This document shows, piece after piece, positions 51,975 through 64,000 of a DNA stretch of 64,000 nucleotides. The notes beneath the pieces are model-generated. The model saw only the letters and a list, made by a program, of their open reading frames with translations, had not been told where the DNA came from and did not search any database. The first letter of the stretch is position 1, and every line of letters starts with the position of its first letter. The DNA comes from Pectinophora gossypiella (taxonomy: Eukaryota > Arthropoda > Insecta > Lepidoptera > Gelechiidae), in the NCBI RefSeq assembly GCF_024362695.1, contig NC_065406.1, positions 7,936,001 through 8,000,000 of the forward strand, read 5' to 3'. Both the position numbers and the translations under genes were made by a program.

Positions 51975-54900
51975 TTATCTGTCTGCGTCACTCTTCCGAA
52001 GGGTGTGGTAATACTGAAGAAACTTGTCTCTGTTGCCCCAGATGTGTGCACCGCCCCAATAACACCACGCCCTGAAACAAGCACTTTCTTTATTCATTTC
52101 TCATGAAGGGTCCAGTCAAGTAGTTAATGTCATCTGCGGCAAATTACAATAAGTCACGTCGAAAAAAAAAAGAAAGCTCATGAAGGGAAAACCATAAAAT
52201 CCACACCATAATTAAATCTATAACATGTACTTCTAATAATAAATAAATAAATGAGAAAGTCAACTATTAGTGACATCACATCACAATAATCAAAGGCAAG
52301 TGGTAATGATATGTCGCAGTCGGATTGTATAAACCGCCGTATTACATTACGGCTAGCCGTTTTCAAAAAAGGCGTGTATTTTTTTACTATATTACTGTGC
52401 TTGTATTGACCATAGATAGAAGAAATAATTAACTATGAGTTTATTGCCCATCTTTCTATATTCAATACTTACATTCCAAACATAGCACCACCCAAATGAG
52501 CAGCATGATCAAAGAATTTCCACCCAAATACTACACCAGCCAGATCAACGCTCATAATGACTTTAATAGCCTGTAAGGAAAATGTACAGTTATAAACATA
52601 TCAAAGACATGCTTATTTCATGTCTGCACATAGTACTACAGTAATAGTACTTACTGAACCAGCAGCAAATGTGTACATAGGCAAGAAGATGATACTCAGC
52701 TTGGTGTCAGGATACTGTACACACACATATGCCAACACAGACATAATTGCTCCTGACTAAAAAACAAAAGATGATATTATTATAAATATTTGAATTTAGC
52801 TCTATTTTCTTAGTGTGAATCTATAGTGTTCTATCTATTAATTATTATGATTGTTATAATATTATGTATGGCATATAATATTTTTGCTGAGACAGCTAGT
52901 ACAAACACAACAGATAACTGCATGTCACTACTGACCATAAAGAGTGGCAATTTTCACCTTCAAATGCAGTATGAATAAATACGAAACTTCATGAGCAGGC
53001 AAACGTCAAAGCGACCATCATAGTATGCCACAACTTCAGAGTAAAGACCCTGAATAGAGAAGTGAATACTCACAGCGCCAAGGCTGAGTCCCGGCTGGTT
53101 GACCATCACCTTGTACAAGAAACTGGCAAAACTGCTAATTACTCCACCGCTCAAGTACATGGCGACAAACTGTTCTTTGCCTAACGCCGCCAATGCCGCT
53201 GTAAAAAAAAAAACTTGTTAAATTTAAATACAGCTTTTTTAAAGGATGTGACGGACGTGCACGATGAGCATAGTGATTCTGATTGAACATTTTTAAATTA
53301 TATTTTATATTGAAAGTGTTATTTAGGTACACATCATGACAAACCCAAACTTGGCTTAGATATGTCGTAGAATATTTTTTTATATAAATTCCCTTATATA
53401 GTTGCTAATTATGAAACAATACATGAGATCTTAACTTTACCTGGCATGAAACTGTAGAGGACATACATATTTGCAGCTAGATGGAGTGCTGAGTAGTGAC
53501 TGAATGCAGATAGTATCATTGGCATGCATACTTTGCCTGTAAATAATAATAATAATTTAAGTATAATACAATGGTTCAATGATGCTTGCAAACTTGCTTC
53601 AGAGTTCTAAAACTATTATCTCTTTCCTGCATTTATCATAAGTGTCATAAGTGAAGGGTGACAATATTTTTAGAGCAGTCAAACTACAATATTTTGATTG
53701 TCACAATTGACACTAATCAAGCAATCTCTTTGTTTTTATGAAAGTATTATTGTAAGATATATATATTTTTATACTCACTGCCTGCAGGGTTGGAACAGAA
53801 GTACTTAACCATGAATGGCTGCAAGCTTCTAACTCTCCATGCACCAAATACTATCACATTTGCAGCCAATATTGGATAAAACACCTTTTCACTTTCTTTC
53901 AAGGAATTCCACCATTTCTTCAGAGGACCAGTCTCTGATTTCTGCAAAATCATAAAAATAAAAATTACCTACAAATGTTGGCACATAGTAAGGATGAGAT
54001 TTATGTGTGGAGTGTCTGGGGTTTGGTGATGATGAAGATCAGAGTCATAGACAGAAAGCTTAGAATTGTGATGATAATATGTTTCATATTAATAAAAATA
54101 TTGGAATTCCTGAAGAAAAGACTTGACATATCAGATTTACCTATAAATGTAATTTATTAATTATTTATTTTATTAAATTCCTAAAAAGGTGGGCACCTAG
54201 TTAAAGTTTCGAATATACAAGTTATTTCATTGTTTTAAATTGGCAGAGTAAAAGTCATTGAAAATGCTCAGTTTCTTTTTATAATATACTGCCTTATTAG
54301 TATTTCCTTATCTTCATAATATTGAGTTTGATACAGGTAGGTAGTTATTAATAAATGTAATAATCAATTAATGAGTGTACTTACATATTGAGCCAATATT
54401 TTTTTCTGTTGTGCACTGAGCCAAGAACTAGGTCTTCTAAATAGATTAGTAGCATGTGCTCTTAAGTTCTCATATTCCCAGATTACACATCCAGCAAGAC
54501 TCGCTGTGGATACCTATAAATATATTATGTAGTTATCTCAAAAACTACATCTCCTAACAAAAATAAAACATTTTTTACTGTTAAAAGATTCCCCGTAGAT
54601 ATAAATATTTCGTTTGCCAAAATGAACGGCGGCGGGATTGTAAAGAGCACTCTAATTTTTATATATTTTTTTAAATGCTTCGATCAAAGCTCACTTACCC
54701 CTATAGTAAAAAGGAATGGTCTAACCAATCCTCTTATATGTAGCGGTCCAGATTCTATCTGAAGATGTTCGAGAGGGTCGGGTTCAAAACCCTGCCGTCG
54801 AGGGCCGCGCCGCGAGTTATGGAAAGAATTACGAAAGTGCGTTCGACCATAGCCCACATGATCGATTCTTTGTCTAAGAAGAGAAGTTTTACTGAAAGAG

Positions 54901-55031
54901 TATTTTTTACATTATAATGAAGATAAATACACGCAAATAATTAAGTAATTTCAAATCAGCGAGGTTGTAATGAAGTTATCCTACCAACTGGCCGTTAACT
55001 CCGCAGCGCTCCAGACATTTCGAAAAAACAT
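51975..55031 (-). CDS. rho-7: PARL / rhomboid-7 mitochondrial rhomboid protease
   Basis: Nine exons: 55031-54985, 54891-54699, 54513-54385, 53941-53779, 53536-53441, 53198-53074, 52756-52655, 52570-52473 and 52071-51975, in frame to 349 residues. The basic, hydroxylated N terminus is a mitochondrial presequence. Rhomboid core: FSHYSALHLAANMYVLYSF (the first catalytic-helix block), the GLSLGA-SGA active site with Ser252 (split exactly at the exon 6/7 border) and DHAAHLGGAMFG with His310. PARL sits in the inner mitochondrial membrane and cleaves PINK1, PGAM5 and related substrates; fly rho-7 also processes Opa1-like and Omi proteins. Divergent from the PiT gene. Confidence 0.94.
52112..52168 (+). 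repeat. R1 retroposon 3' end
   Basis: TCAAGTAGTTAATGTCATCTGCGG...AATAAGTCACGTC followed by an A-run; lies in a PARL intron. Confidence 0.6.
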
Positions 55032-57341
55032 TATAATTTTGTCTGCTTTTCGTGCATATATTCACACGTTACATTATTTGTTATGGCCCTCGTGTATTTT
55101 CACATTTACTGATGATTTTTTTGGGCAAATGTTTTAAAACCATGAAAATTCACAACCTGCAACTGTAATTTGTCAATTTTGTCAGCGTGACATTGACATT
55201 TGACAATTTGAGAAGTTTTTTTTTTAAATTTGTTTTACAGCGGGTGGTCGAGAGAACTTCGAGCCAAATTTGACCAGTGATGTGCCGTTCCCGGGAATAT
55301 TCCCACTTTGGGAACGGACAGTAAAAAGGTGCAAAGCTAGAGCTTTATTATCTAACCTAAGCAGGTATTTTTTGACGTGACTTATTGTAGTTTTGCCGCA
55401 GATGGCATTAACTACTTGGCCGGACAAATGGGGAGCGCCAAAGGCTCTCACCAGGTACAACGTTTAAGACAACATAACAGGCCTGACGGTGCCCAGTTGG
55501 GGTGGCATTCAGGGTGACTCAGAAGAGGAAAAATATTTGAAAGAATTAATCGACCCCGGTGAGTCGATAGCGATAAGCGCTGATTGAGGGAACCCTTTAA
55601 GCAGGTAAGACCAGAGTACAAAAAGAAACAATTTGAAAAAGCAACCAATACCTATCCTTCTATTAGTTTTTACAACCCATTATTCCCATTTTGCGAATAT
55701 TCCCGGGGCCGGCACATCACTGATTTTGACATATACACGAGTTTTGCTCTTTCCCAAATACAAAATAAAAAGTGTATTATTATTCGAATTATTTCCAACT
55801 TTTTCATACCTATAGTTTCTTATTCTTTTGTACAAAACCGGATTTCCCAATTATTCTGAGATTTATTTCTGTTCATGTTCACTTAAAATACTCGCCTTCG
55901 GGGACCTTTTCCTGTTCTTATCACCATTATTAAATTATGTCTGTAGAAGGAGTTAATTGCAGACATAAATTACGTACATTATTTACACTAACGACAGTTT
56001 TATTTAGTCACATACAATAAGTTATATTCTTAATAGCATGCAACTTACGTATTTATGCACTAAGTAATGCCCGCATTCTGCATCTTACTTTCATTACATA
56101 AATTGTGTTCGTTACTTCTAAAATACTTAACAGGTATTTAATAAAGTGTTAAGTTCTTGTCGCTTGGTTACAATAGCGCGTTATACAGCCCCGGTTGCGC
56201 TACTAGGGGTTGACGCTAACGAGCAAACATTGTCATTGTGTACGGACCGGGTACGGACGGCATAAAAGGCGGAGGTACAGGAGAGGGGTGCCAGTAGGTA
56301 CCCTATACGCATGCTCCATTCAGTCTCCACGACTACGGGTGACCTTCGACAACTTCAGTCCACAGCTAAGAAGCTCCGGGGCCTCGCGTTTTTGAATTAT
56401 ATTTATCGGCGAGGACTACAAAATCCTACGCTTTTCGAAAGTGAGTATTTCGCCTCTCATTATTCTTGCAAGAAACCATAATTAATTCTAATTGGTGATA
56501 ATAGTTGGTGTCGCGACTTGTCATCACCCACGTGTTTCATTAGACTTCCTTGGTATAAAAATACCTATATGTGAAAGGTAGAGTTCATAGGATGGAAAAT
56601 TACTGACGCAAGTATGTCTGCAATTACGTAGTGAGAGTTAATATGCAAAGTCTGCCAGGTGCCACGGTTAGTGATGGACGTGTTCTTTCAGTTACTTTCG
56701 GTTGCAAATCAATTTACCGCGAAAGTTTCTTGATAATGGCGCCGTCAAATCAATAACGTGCAAACCATGTGGTATCATAAATTATTAACATTTTGCGGAA
56801 ATGGTTAAATTGCCGTTTGAGGTAATAAGATGGTACAATTTTAAATTCTTTGCTCTACAATTAAAAATTGATTGTCTTATGTCCAAAATGATTCCGAAAC
56901 TTATGCCTCGTTTTTGAGTGATTTCCTACTGAAGTAGATATAAGTATCTCTTTAATATTATTTTATTTTTACAGAAATGATGAAGCCAAGATTAACAAAA
57001 CCGCTTCACTTACACGAAAGACAATTTAAACACCAGGCGTTGTGACCCATAACAATCAACATCGGAATTATTATTTTAAGTCACATGTTTTGAAAAATGA
57101 AGTATTAAGTAGATTATAGTTAGAAGTTGCCGTTATTAAAGTTAACAGACAAAGATAGATTGGTTCCGTAATTGTTACTTTTATACATGAAATCTTTAAA
57201 AAAACATTTGTTGGAAAGCGGATTGTTGATTTGCTGAAGTGAATAATTATAATGGAAATAAAGCAAAGCTTGTTAGGTAGTATTAGGAATTTGTAGAAAG
57301 TCGCGATGTTTTAACTTGGAGTAAAAAGGTAAAGTAAAACG
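55032..57341. other. PARL-PiT intergenic and PiT leader
   Basis: Contains an R1 copy on the minus strand (55365-55585) flanked by an outer inverted pair (GTGCCGTTCCCGGGAATATT near 55279 and AATATTCCCGGGGCCGGCAC near 55697). The probable PiT promoter and leader exon lie at 56255-56440. No coding exon is supported. Confidence 0.45.
56255..56440 (+). promoter_or_regulatory. Probable PiT promoter and leader exon
   Basis: A CATAAAAGGC TATA-like box near 56260, CAGT initiator candidates near 56291 and 56320 (ATTCAGTCTCC), and a donor CGAAA|GTGAGT near 56440. Inferred from motifs; no splice partner is proven. Confidence 0.4.
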
Positions 57342-60300
57342 ATGGAGCCGTATTCCGATGACTTGTTGTGGCTGGTGGTGTGTGGATTCGTGGTAGCGTT
57401 TGTATTGGCGTTCGGTATTGGTGCCAATGATGTGGCCAACTCGTTCGGGACCAGCGTTGGCTCTAAGGTGCTGACTCTCACCCAGGCATGCATCCTTGCC
57501 ACTATATTCGAGATTGCCGGCGCCGTTCTGATCGGTGAGTTGACAAAAATACACAATTCTTTTATAATTATTCTGTGCCCTGGAGTAAAGCCAAAGGCCC
57601 AGACCGAAAATTATGTTGCCGTCTGAAGGATCAACGCCTGAATTGATTATATTTTCGTTAGTCTAATCGTGATGATCCTGTTCCTAATGAAATAAATAAT
57701 CTTAACTTTGTACCTAACAAAAATAATTTCTCAATTTTAATTAACAAAAATATATGGTTGCGAAAAGCCAGTTATGACAGTGTTTGACTAAAAACACGAA
57801 GATGACTGTGACAAACATTTCACAGGGTACAAAGTATCGGACACGATGCGCAAAGGCATTCTGGATGTATCGTTGTACGCGGACGGGGGCGAGAGGTTAC
57901 TGGCTGCGGGATGCCTGGCTGCTCTGCTGGCGGGGGCGATATGGCTGATCGTAGCCACCGCGCTGCGCTTACCCGTCTCTGGGACACACTCCGTCGTCGG
58001 CGCCACCGTCGGCTTCACACTCACTGCTAAAGGACCCGTTGGAGTGCGCTGGTCTACTCTTGGCGCGATCGGTGAGTCCCTTGCTTCTGACCTACGAGTA
58101 ATAGCTGCGAGGCACTCACTGCTGCGACCAATCAGAATCTCCACCTGCCGTTTTAGTCTTTAACAACCTATTTAACCTCGGTTGTTCGTTTCACCTACCC
58201 TACAGCGTCTCATTGGCATGTTTCCAGTGTTGTCGTGGTTCATCTCGCCTGCGATGAGTGGCGCAGTGTCAGCAATATTGTACTGGCTGGTACGCCGGTT
58301 CATACTTCGCGCCATCGAGCCGATCCAGTCTGGCTTGAGAGCTCTTCCTTTCTTTTATGGAGCAACTGTCGCTGTTAACGTACTCAGTGTGGTGCATGAC
58401 GGACCTAAATGTATGTATACCTATCTTTGATCCTAATTTAATATTCAAAGACTCCTGTATTTGTCAGTAGTAGGTACCTACGTAAAATTTCGTAGCTGCC
58501 AGTTTGTTACCGGTCGCGAAAAATGTGCCATTTAGCAGGGTAATAAGCGTAAGCATGATGAATGACGTTAACGAGACCCCTTCTTTTGGTACAGCTCCTG
58601 GCAAGTCTTTACAACATTTTCCCCCCTTTTACAGTGCTATCAATGGATAAGATTCCTCTGTGGGTTGCGTTGGCGGGATCAGTGGCTCTCGGCACGGTCG
58701 TGGCCGGGTTGGTCCGAGCGTTCCTTGTGCCGTATTATCGCCGGCATTTAGTCAAACCTGTTAACTTTACCCTGGGACTATCAAATGGTAAGTCATCCTT
58801 CCCCCTTAACTTGACCTTGAATTAAACATCCGATAAGAAAATCGTTTTGCTAAACTAATCGGATTGTTTTAGAAACGACACCAGCCAACACGCCAACACA
58901 TTCGAACAAGAACAGTATCCCACAACGTCCAACATCTCTCTTATCAGAAGACGGGAAAGTTCTTGAAGTGATCACTGAAAGCGCCGAAATGGTCACCTTG
59001 AGCGAAGCTGATAAAGTGTCTCTAGGAGTGAGAGAGATGAACATTAGGAACAGAGCCCTACTTGCAACTATGGACGATTGCAGCATTCTATCTCGCAGCC
59101 TCAGTCCACCCAACAAGTCACGCTTACAACTAATAGATGCAGACCCACAAATTAACACCCTCAAATACATCGATGAAACTTTAAGCTGCTGTAAGAGTTT
59201 GGATTCCGCGCAACTGGCCGGTATGGGGGAAAGTTATGATTCCAGAAATGGGTTCCTAGGTGACTCATGTGAAACCATAGCGCGCGGGGAATTTGATAGG
59301 TTGGCAGCGGCGCGGGCGCACCCCACAGCGGTAGGCTTTGATACTCCGCCACCGAGGCTTGATAAGGTCGGTAAAAGTTTATATACTGCTGAATACATAT
59401 AAAACTGAAAAAAAAAACATACACATAGAGCCGATTATATTTGTGGTTATGTACTTATTAAGTTATGTAATTATGAGCTCCTGCACGCCTGTCCCGTTTT
59501 CACGGTTTCATTCCAGCCAGTAAACCTAATTAAGTACCTTCATAAATTCTTACTTACCTGTTGTTATATTACATATTTAAAGCTTTTCAGAAAAAATAAC
59601 ATAACATAAACAGAGCTGGGCACAGGCCTCCCCTCAATCAACCGGAAGGGATATGGAGCATACTCCACCAAGCTGCTCCATTGCGAGTTGGTTTTGTTTT
59701 TACGGCTAATAGCCGGGACCAACAGCTTAACGTGCTCTCCGAAGCACGGAAGCATCTTACTTTTTAGAACAATCGGGTGATTGAACCTTGTAATGTCCTT
59801 GCCAAACAAAGGACAGCGTCTCACAAAGTGATTTTGACATTGTCCCCATCGGGAATCGAACCCGGACCTCCAGATGGTGAGCCCAACGCTCTAACCACGG
59901 AGGCTATTTCAGAAAAGAAAGACATTTATTATTATTATAATCTATGTGCGTGTGTCGACAGGTACTACTAGATGATGTGCAACCGGTGGATGGTGGTAGT
60001 GCCTGGAGCGTGGAGTGCGAGGTGGCGCGGCGCCACCCTGCCATCACCCCCAACTCTAGCGCTGCGCCACTCTTGCGTACCACCAGCCCGCTGCCCGCTG
60101 CGCCCGCGCCGCCGCCTCCTGATACTTTGCGCCTCTTCTCCTTCCTTCAAGTCCTTACCGCTACGTTTGGAGCTTTCGCACACGGCGGCAATGATGTCAG
60201 GTGCGTCTTAGAATTTAGTTATGTTGCTGTAGAAGATCAGAGACTTGAAATCAACATCGGTTCTTTACTAACGTTCTTCTTCTTATCGTGTGGGTTATGA

Positions 60301-63300
60301 GGTGGATTACCAACCTCATCAACCCTGGTATCAGGGTTATTATTGAGCCGCCAAAGGTCCCTGATATGGCTCATGTAACGACTACACATCAGAAAGTAGT
60401 AACCGGGACCAACAGCTTAACGTGCCTTCCGAAGCACGGATCATTTTACTGTCGGACAATCAGGTGATCAGCCTGTAATATCCTTACCAAACTAGGGATC
60501 ACTAAGTGATTTAATGATATTTTCCCATCGGGATTCGAACCCGGGGCCTCCGGATCGTGAGTCCAACGCTCAACCACTGGACCACAGAAGCCGTTGTTTA
60601 CTAACGTGAAATTATAGGTATTAAATAAATTTTATTTGTAAGTCTGTAAGTAAAATCCTTAATTTAGAGTACCTAGTAGTAATTCACTGAGTAGATGTAC
60701 AATAGGCTAGTTTCCAACTAGTCAATTCAGTGACTTTTTACTAAACGTCAAAACACGAAATTACTATGGGATTTGTATTAAAAAGCAACCTGTGACATCA
60801 TAGAAAAACGTGACTTTTGTCGGGCCTGTTATTATATTTTTCTTTATTAAAATTCATAAATAAGATAAATAGCAAAAGGAAAACGTTTTTTGTCACCTTT
60901 AGACCTAATAATAATCATAATTATTTATTCGCAATAACAATGGTATGGTATGGTAATGGTACCTGTCTTTATTTAGTGATCAGAATTTCATAATTTATCT
61001 TTGAGCTAGGAAACTACCCAATTTTAATAAGTACATTGTTAATGCTCACCTATACAGGGTGTTAGTGACATCGTAACGAATACTCAGGGGGATGATTCAG
61101 ACCATGATTCTGAGTTAATATCAAGTGGAATTTTTCGTCGCAAAATTCATTTTTTTTAGTTTTTTTTAAATTATTTTCAATTCTATACTTTTGCGATGGA
61201 AAATTCCACTTGATATTAACTCAGAATAATCAGCTGAATCATCCCCCTCAGTATTCGTTACGATGTCACTTACACCCCACACAAGTACATACGGTAGCCA
61301 TACAAGTAGATATGGGTGTTAGTGACATCGTAACGAATACTGAGGGGGATGGTTCAGACCATGATTCTGAATTGATATCAAGTGGAATTTTCAGTCTGAA
61401 GCATCCTGAATTTTGTTGTGTTTTTTTTAATTATTTTCAATTCCATACTTTTGCGACGGAAAATTCCACTTGATATCATCTCAGAATCATGGCCTCAATC
61501 ACCCCTCAAAGTTTTCGTTACGATGTCACTAACACCCTGTATACTAGATCTCTATGAAACGCCATTACCTGAATAAGCATACTAATGGAGGGCACAACAA
61601 AATTTACGCCTTGTACGTACGCATTACGTACGTTCCATTAAACAGCCGTTAATTAATTATTATCCCCGAGGTTTCACGTCACGGGTCGTAGTGGCAGCAT
61701 TAATAAGTAATAGGTACGTAGAATTTTATGTAGGTACTTTTTCTAAAGATTTGTTGATAATAGAATAGAATATAAATAGTTTACTATAAAAGGGCGCCAC
61801 ACAAAAAAAGACAACAACATCATATCAAATTTCCACTAAAACAATTACAAAAAAGCAAGACGGCAGTTGTCGGCGGTTGACGGGTTTGTCGAAATGATCT
61901 TAAGGTGGTGGTGGACGTCCTGAGATAAAAGGGCCTCACTCAGCACAAGTCGCGGCGTGAACCACGAAGCTGATATTATGTGGACCCTGTTGGGTGACGC
62001 ACAAACATCATTTTTATACGAGTAATAAATCAATATTCACGATTTTAATAAACAAACCAATAGGTATCTATTGTATAAATATGTCGTTACCCAATGGACA
62101 CCTCAATTCTTATCGGAGGGATTGGCCGGAGAACGCGAAATGTCGAAAGGAGTGGAAAAATCAAGGGGAAGCCTTTGCCCAGCAGTGGAATCGAATAGGC
62201 TAAATAAGATAAGATAAGAAATGTGTGTGTGACTCTAAATTTAGGTATTGTTTCTTTCTTTTTGAATAATAAAATAAAAGGGAAACCGCCAACAATGGTT
62301 AACACCTACATAACGAGATGATTGGATTATCGGCATAATAAGCTTAGGCATGCGTTTATATTAGTATCTTCACTGGCCTTAATTGATTTTGAACGCCATA
62401 AAATATCAAAATCACGTTCATCGTTGTGATAAATAATTAAAGTAGGTAAAAATGTTTCAACATGTAGTAAACTGTTTTGATGCGCTCCGATCGAAAGTGT
62501 AGATTGAGTGTCGACCAACCTTTCTATTCTTTTGCAGCAACGCCATCGGTCCTCTAGTGGCGCTCTGGTTGCTGTACTCGGAGGGCGGCGCGCACGCGAG
62601 GGCAGAGACTCCGCTCGCCATCCTGGTGTTCGGAGGCGTCGGCATCGCGCTCGGACTGTGGCTGTGGGGCCGCCGCGTCATCCAGACTGTCGGCGAAGAC
62701 CTTACCAGCATCACGCCTGATACGTAAGGATAGAAATTACTAAGTACTATTACATGCATAAAGCATAGATATCCCATCAACATATTCAACATTTTACATA
62801 TGTACGATATGGAGACCATTTATTGAACTTTTGAAAGGAAAGATTATAATTAAACAAACCTGGAAAGGAGTAGGCGTAATACTGTAGGTACACCTCAGCC
62901 TACCCCTTCGGGGATACTATGTTAAGTTATGTCAAGATTATATTTAAGTTTCGTTTCATCCACAAAACTTAATCACTTTATTTACTACCACTTCAGAATG
63001 TGTGATCAACACTTCAGAACCCCGATACCGACTGCGCCGGCGTGGTCGACGATTTCCCTCATTCAGCGCTTATCGCTATCAACCCACTAGGGTCGATTAA
63101 TTCTTTCAAATATTCTTCCTCTAAGACGACGCCCTGAGCCGAGGTTCGCGCCCAACTCGGCACCCTCAGGCCTGTTGTCTTAACGGTCGTACCGGGTGAG
63201 AGCCTTCAGCGCTCCCCATTTGTCCGGCCAAGTAGTTAATGCCATCTGCGGCAAATCTACAATAAGTCACGTCAAAAAAAAAGAATGTGTGAACGTAGGT

Positions 63301-64000
63301 ACGTTGAGATATGACGAATGCTACTTATTGTTGCTTTTCGCAGCGGGTTTACCATCGAGCTGGGCGCAGCGCTGACGGTGCTAGTGGCTAGCAAAGCAGG
63401 CCTGCCGGTGTCCACCACGCACTGCAAGGTGGGCTCCGTAGTGTGCGTTGGCTACTACTCCGACAAGTCCGTCGATTGGAGTCTTTTTAGGTAAGTGTTT
63501 TTTTTCTTTGCTCTTGGCCCCAGACTTGCCCGAAGGCATTGACGAGGCCTAAGATGGAGCGAGCTCGCCCAGAAGGTGCCTGTTCACTCTGGCCTTGAAA
63601 GCACCTGGGTAACATGCATTCGGAAATACAGAAGACGGCAGAGAATTCTACTCTTTAGCAGTGCGCATAATGAAGGACTATTTACGTAGCGCTTTATGCG
63701 ATTAGTTGGGATTATAGATGTAAAACAACCGAATTGTTGTGACATTTGGTTTAAAACGTTTTAAACCAAATGTTGCCGTTTTAAACCGTTGAAATCTCGC
63801 CTACAACAATAAAGTAACTTGAATTCATGTTTGGATCATAGATAAAATTGATGTCACGTGGTTTTCAGGTATACCTGTGCCTGATGACTGTGGTGATATG
63901 TTATTAATTAAAATGTATTTTATATTTTTCTCAGGAACATAATATTCGCATGGGTGGTGACTGTGCCAGTGGTCGCTGCGCTTGCAGCGGTCTCCATGCT
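57342..64000 (+). CDS. SLC20/PiT sodium-phosphate cotransporter (partial 3')
   Basis: Exons 57342-57534, 57826-58071, 58228-58410, 58635-58787, 58873-59366 (approx.), 59962-60200, 62538-62723, 63344-63490 and 63935 to the window edge. Both inverted PiT signatures are present: GANDVANSFGTSVGSKVLTL near the N terminus and GGNDVSNAIGPLVALW (across exons 6/7); LRLPVSGTHSVVGATVGF and AGLPVSTTHCKVGSVV are the paired re-entrant hairpins. The family imports phosphate with sodium across the plasma membrane. Exons 5 and 6 encode a long, Ser/Pro-rich cytoplasmic loop of about 230 residues. The exon 5/6 border is uncertain: AAG|GTCGGT to 59962, or G|GTAAAA to 59972, both stay in frame. Exon 3 begins at 58228 (TTTCCAG), not at the earlier TACAG, because only that keeps frame and family spacing. 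Confidence 0.93.
59592..59905 (-). mobile_element. tRNA-derived SINE, second subfamily
   Basis: Minus-strand tRNA-like head near 59850-59905 with a diverged B box; the body (ACAGGCCTCCCCTCAATCAAC, GGGACCAACAGCTTAACGTG) matches the truncated copy at 8587-8712. Confidence 0.65.
60275..60596 (-). mobile_element. tRNA-derived SINE
   Basis: Complete copy with exact 11-base target duplication TTTACTAACGT at 60264-60274 and 60597-60607; B box GGTTCGAATCCCGA in the head. Confidence 0.88.
60703..61022 (+). repeat. MITE-like element, copy 2
   Basis: Reverse-orientation relative of 8777-9029 with TAGTTTCC/GGAAACTA ends, lying in a PiT intron. Confidence 0.6.
61053..61278. repeat. Hairpin MITE, GTTAGTGACATCG family
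   Basis: Left arm ACAGGGTGTTAGTGACATCG..., right arm ...CGATGTCACTTACACCCC. Long pairing includes GAGTTAATATCAAGTGGAAT. Confidence 0.78.
61313..61540. repeat. Hairpin MITE, second copy
   Basis: Same family and length, 35 bases after the first copy; ends GGGTGTTAGTGACATCG and CGATGTCACTAACACCC. Confidence 0.78.
63005..63285 (+). repeat. R1 retroposon, most complete copy
   Basis: Runs from AACACTTCAGAACCCCGATAC to AATAAGTCACGTCAAAAAAAAA; the A-tail fixes its orientation. In a PiT intron. Confidence 0.7.
63508..63690 (-). mobile_element. 3' end of a non-LTR retrotransposon
   Basis: Reverse-orientation copy of the family at 10358-10520 (LGKLHLRPR tail readable on the minus strand), in the last PiT intron of the window. 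Confidence 0.6.

Larger units (their letters stand above)
60201..62537. other. Large PiT intron, repeat-filled
   Basis: Holds a SINE (60275-60596), a TIR element (60703-61022) and two hairpin MITEs in a row (61053-61278 and 61313-61540). No exon is seen. Confidence 0.6.

Noticed and set aside
58182..58227. PiT exon 3 beginning at the TACAG before CGTCTC
   Set aside because: That acceptor breaks frame with exon 2; the next AG at 58227 keeps frame and family spacing.
1..64000. CRISPR arrays, operons, bacterial promoters or ribosome binding sites
   Set aside because: The window is spliced animal DNA; tandem structures are SINEs, MITEs and duplicated exons.

Overview
This is eukaryotic nuclear DNA, almost certainly from a moth or butterfly. 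Short coding exons sit in AT-rich introns with GT/AG boundaries. There are many tRNA-derived SINEs, other retroposons and palindromic MITEs. The central gene is an insect serpin with tandem alternative reactive-loop exons, an arrangement known from moth serpin-1/serpin-28 genes and fly Spn42Da. The species cannot be fixed from sequence alone.

Layout. 1-4100 (minus): 5' end of Rim, the synaptic Rab3-interacting scaffold, with a GC-rich promoter. 4528-4974 (minus): intronless divergent COX6A. About 6806-23311 (plus): a serpin with seven constant coding exons and then an array of alternative C-terminal exons, eight intact and three decayed. The array is interrupted by a 2.9 kb inverted-repeat element that carries a dead RTE-type reverse transcriptase. 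27322-35103 (plus): a second, very large secreted serpin, probably non-inhibitory; one of its introns holds an intronless divergent nicotinic receptor subunit on the other strand. 37198-42666 (minus): a complete Ty3/Gypsy (CsRn1-like) retrotransposon with apparently identical LTRs and intact gag and pol. 45682-46287 (minus): cysteine string protein. 46647-49083: a P-superfamily DNA transposon relic (8-bp target duplication, 26-bp inverted repeats, THAP exon), itself hit by a non-LTR fragment. 50288-51670 (plus): S-formylglutathione hydrolase. 51975-55031 (minus): mitochondrial rhomboid protease PARL/rho-7. 57342 to the end (plus): SLC20/PiT phosphate transporter, cut by the window edge.

The most striking system is the serpin array. 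By canonical reactive-loop numbering the alternative exons give P1-P1' pairs R-R, R-S, R-S, T-S, T-A, R-S, R-C and L-S, so one scaffold could present inhibitors for very different proteases. The first cassette combines a furin-like R-T-R-R loop with a C-terminal RDEL, the logic of Drosophila Spn4A (furin inhibitor with HDEL). The cassette units show duplication, decay, stop loss and acceptor loss, so the array is a visible record of birth and death of protease specificities.

The genes do not form an operon. Useful relations are: head-to-head Csp and esterase D with the P-like element between them; convergent esterase D and PARL; divergent PARL and PiT; and the receptor gene nested in a serpin intron.
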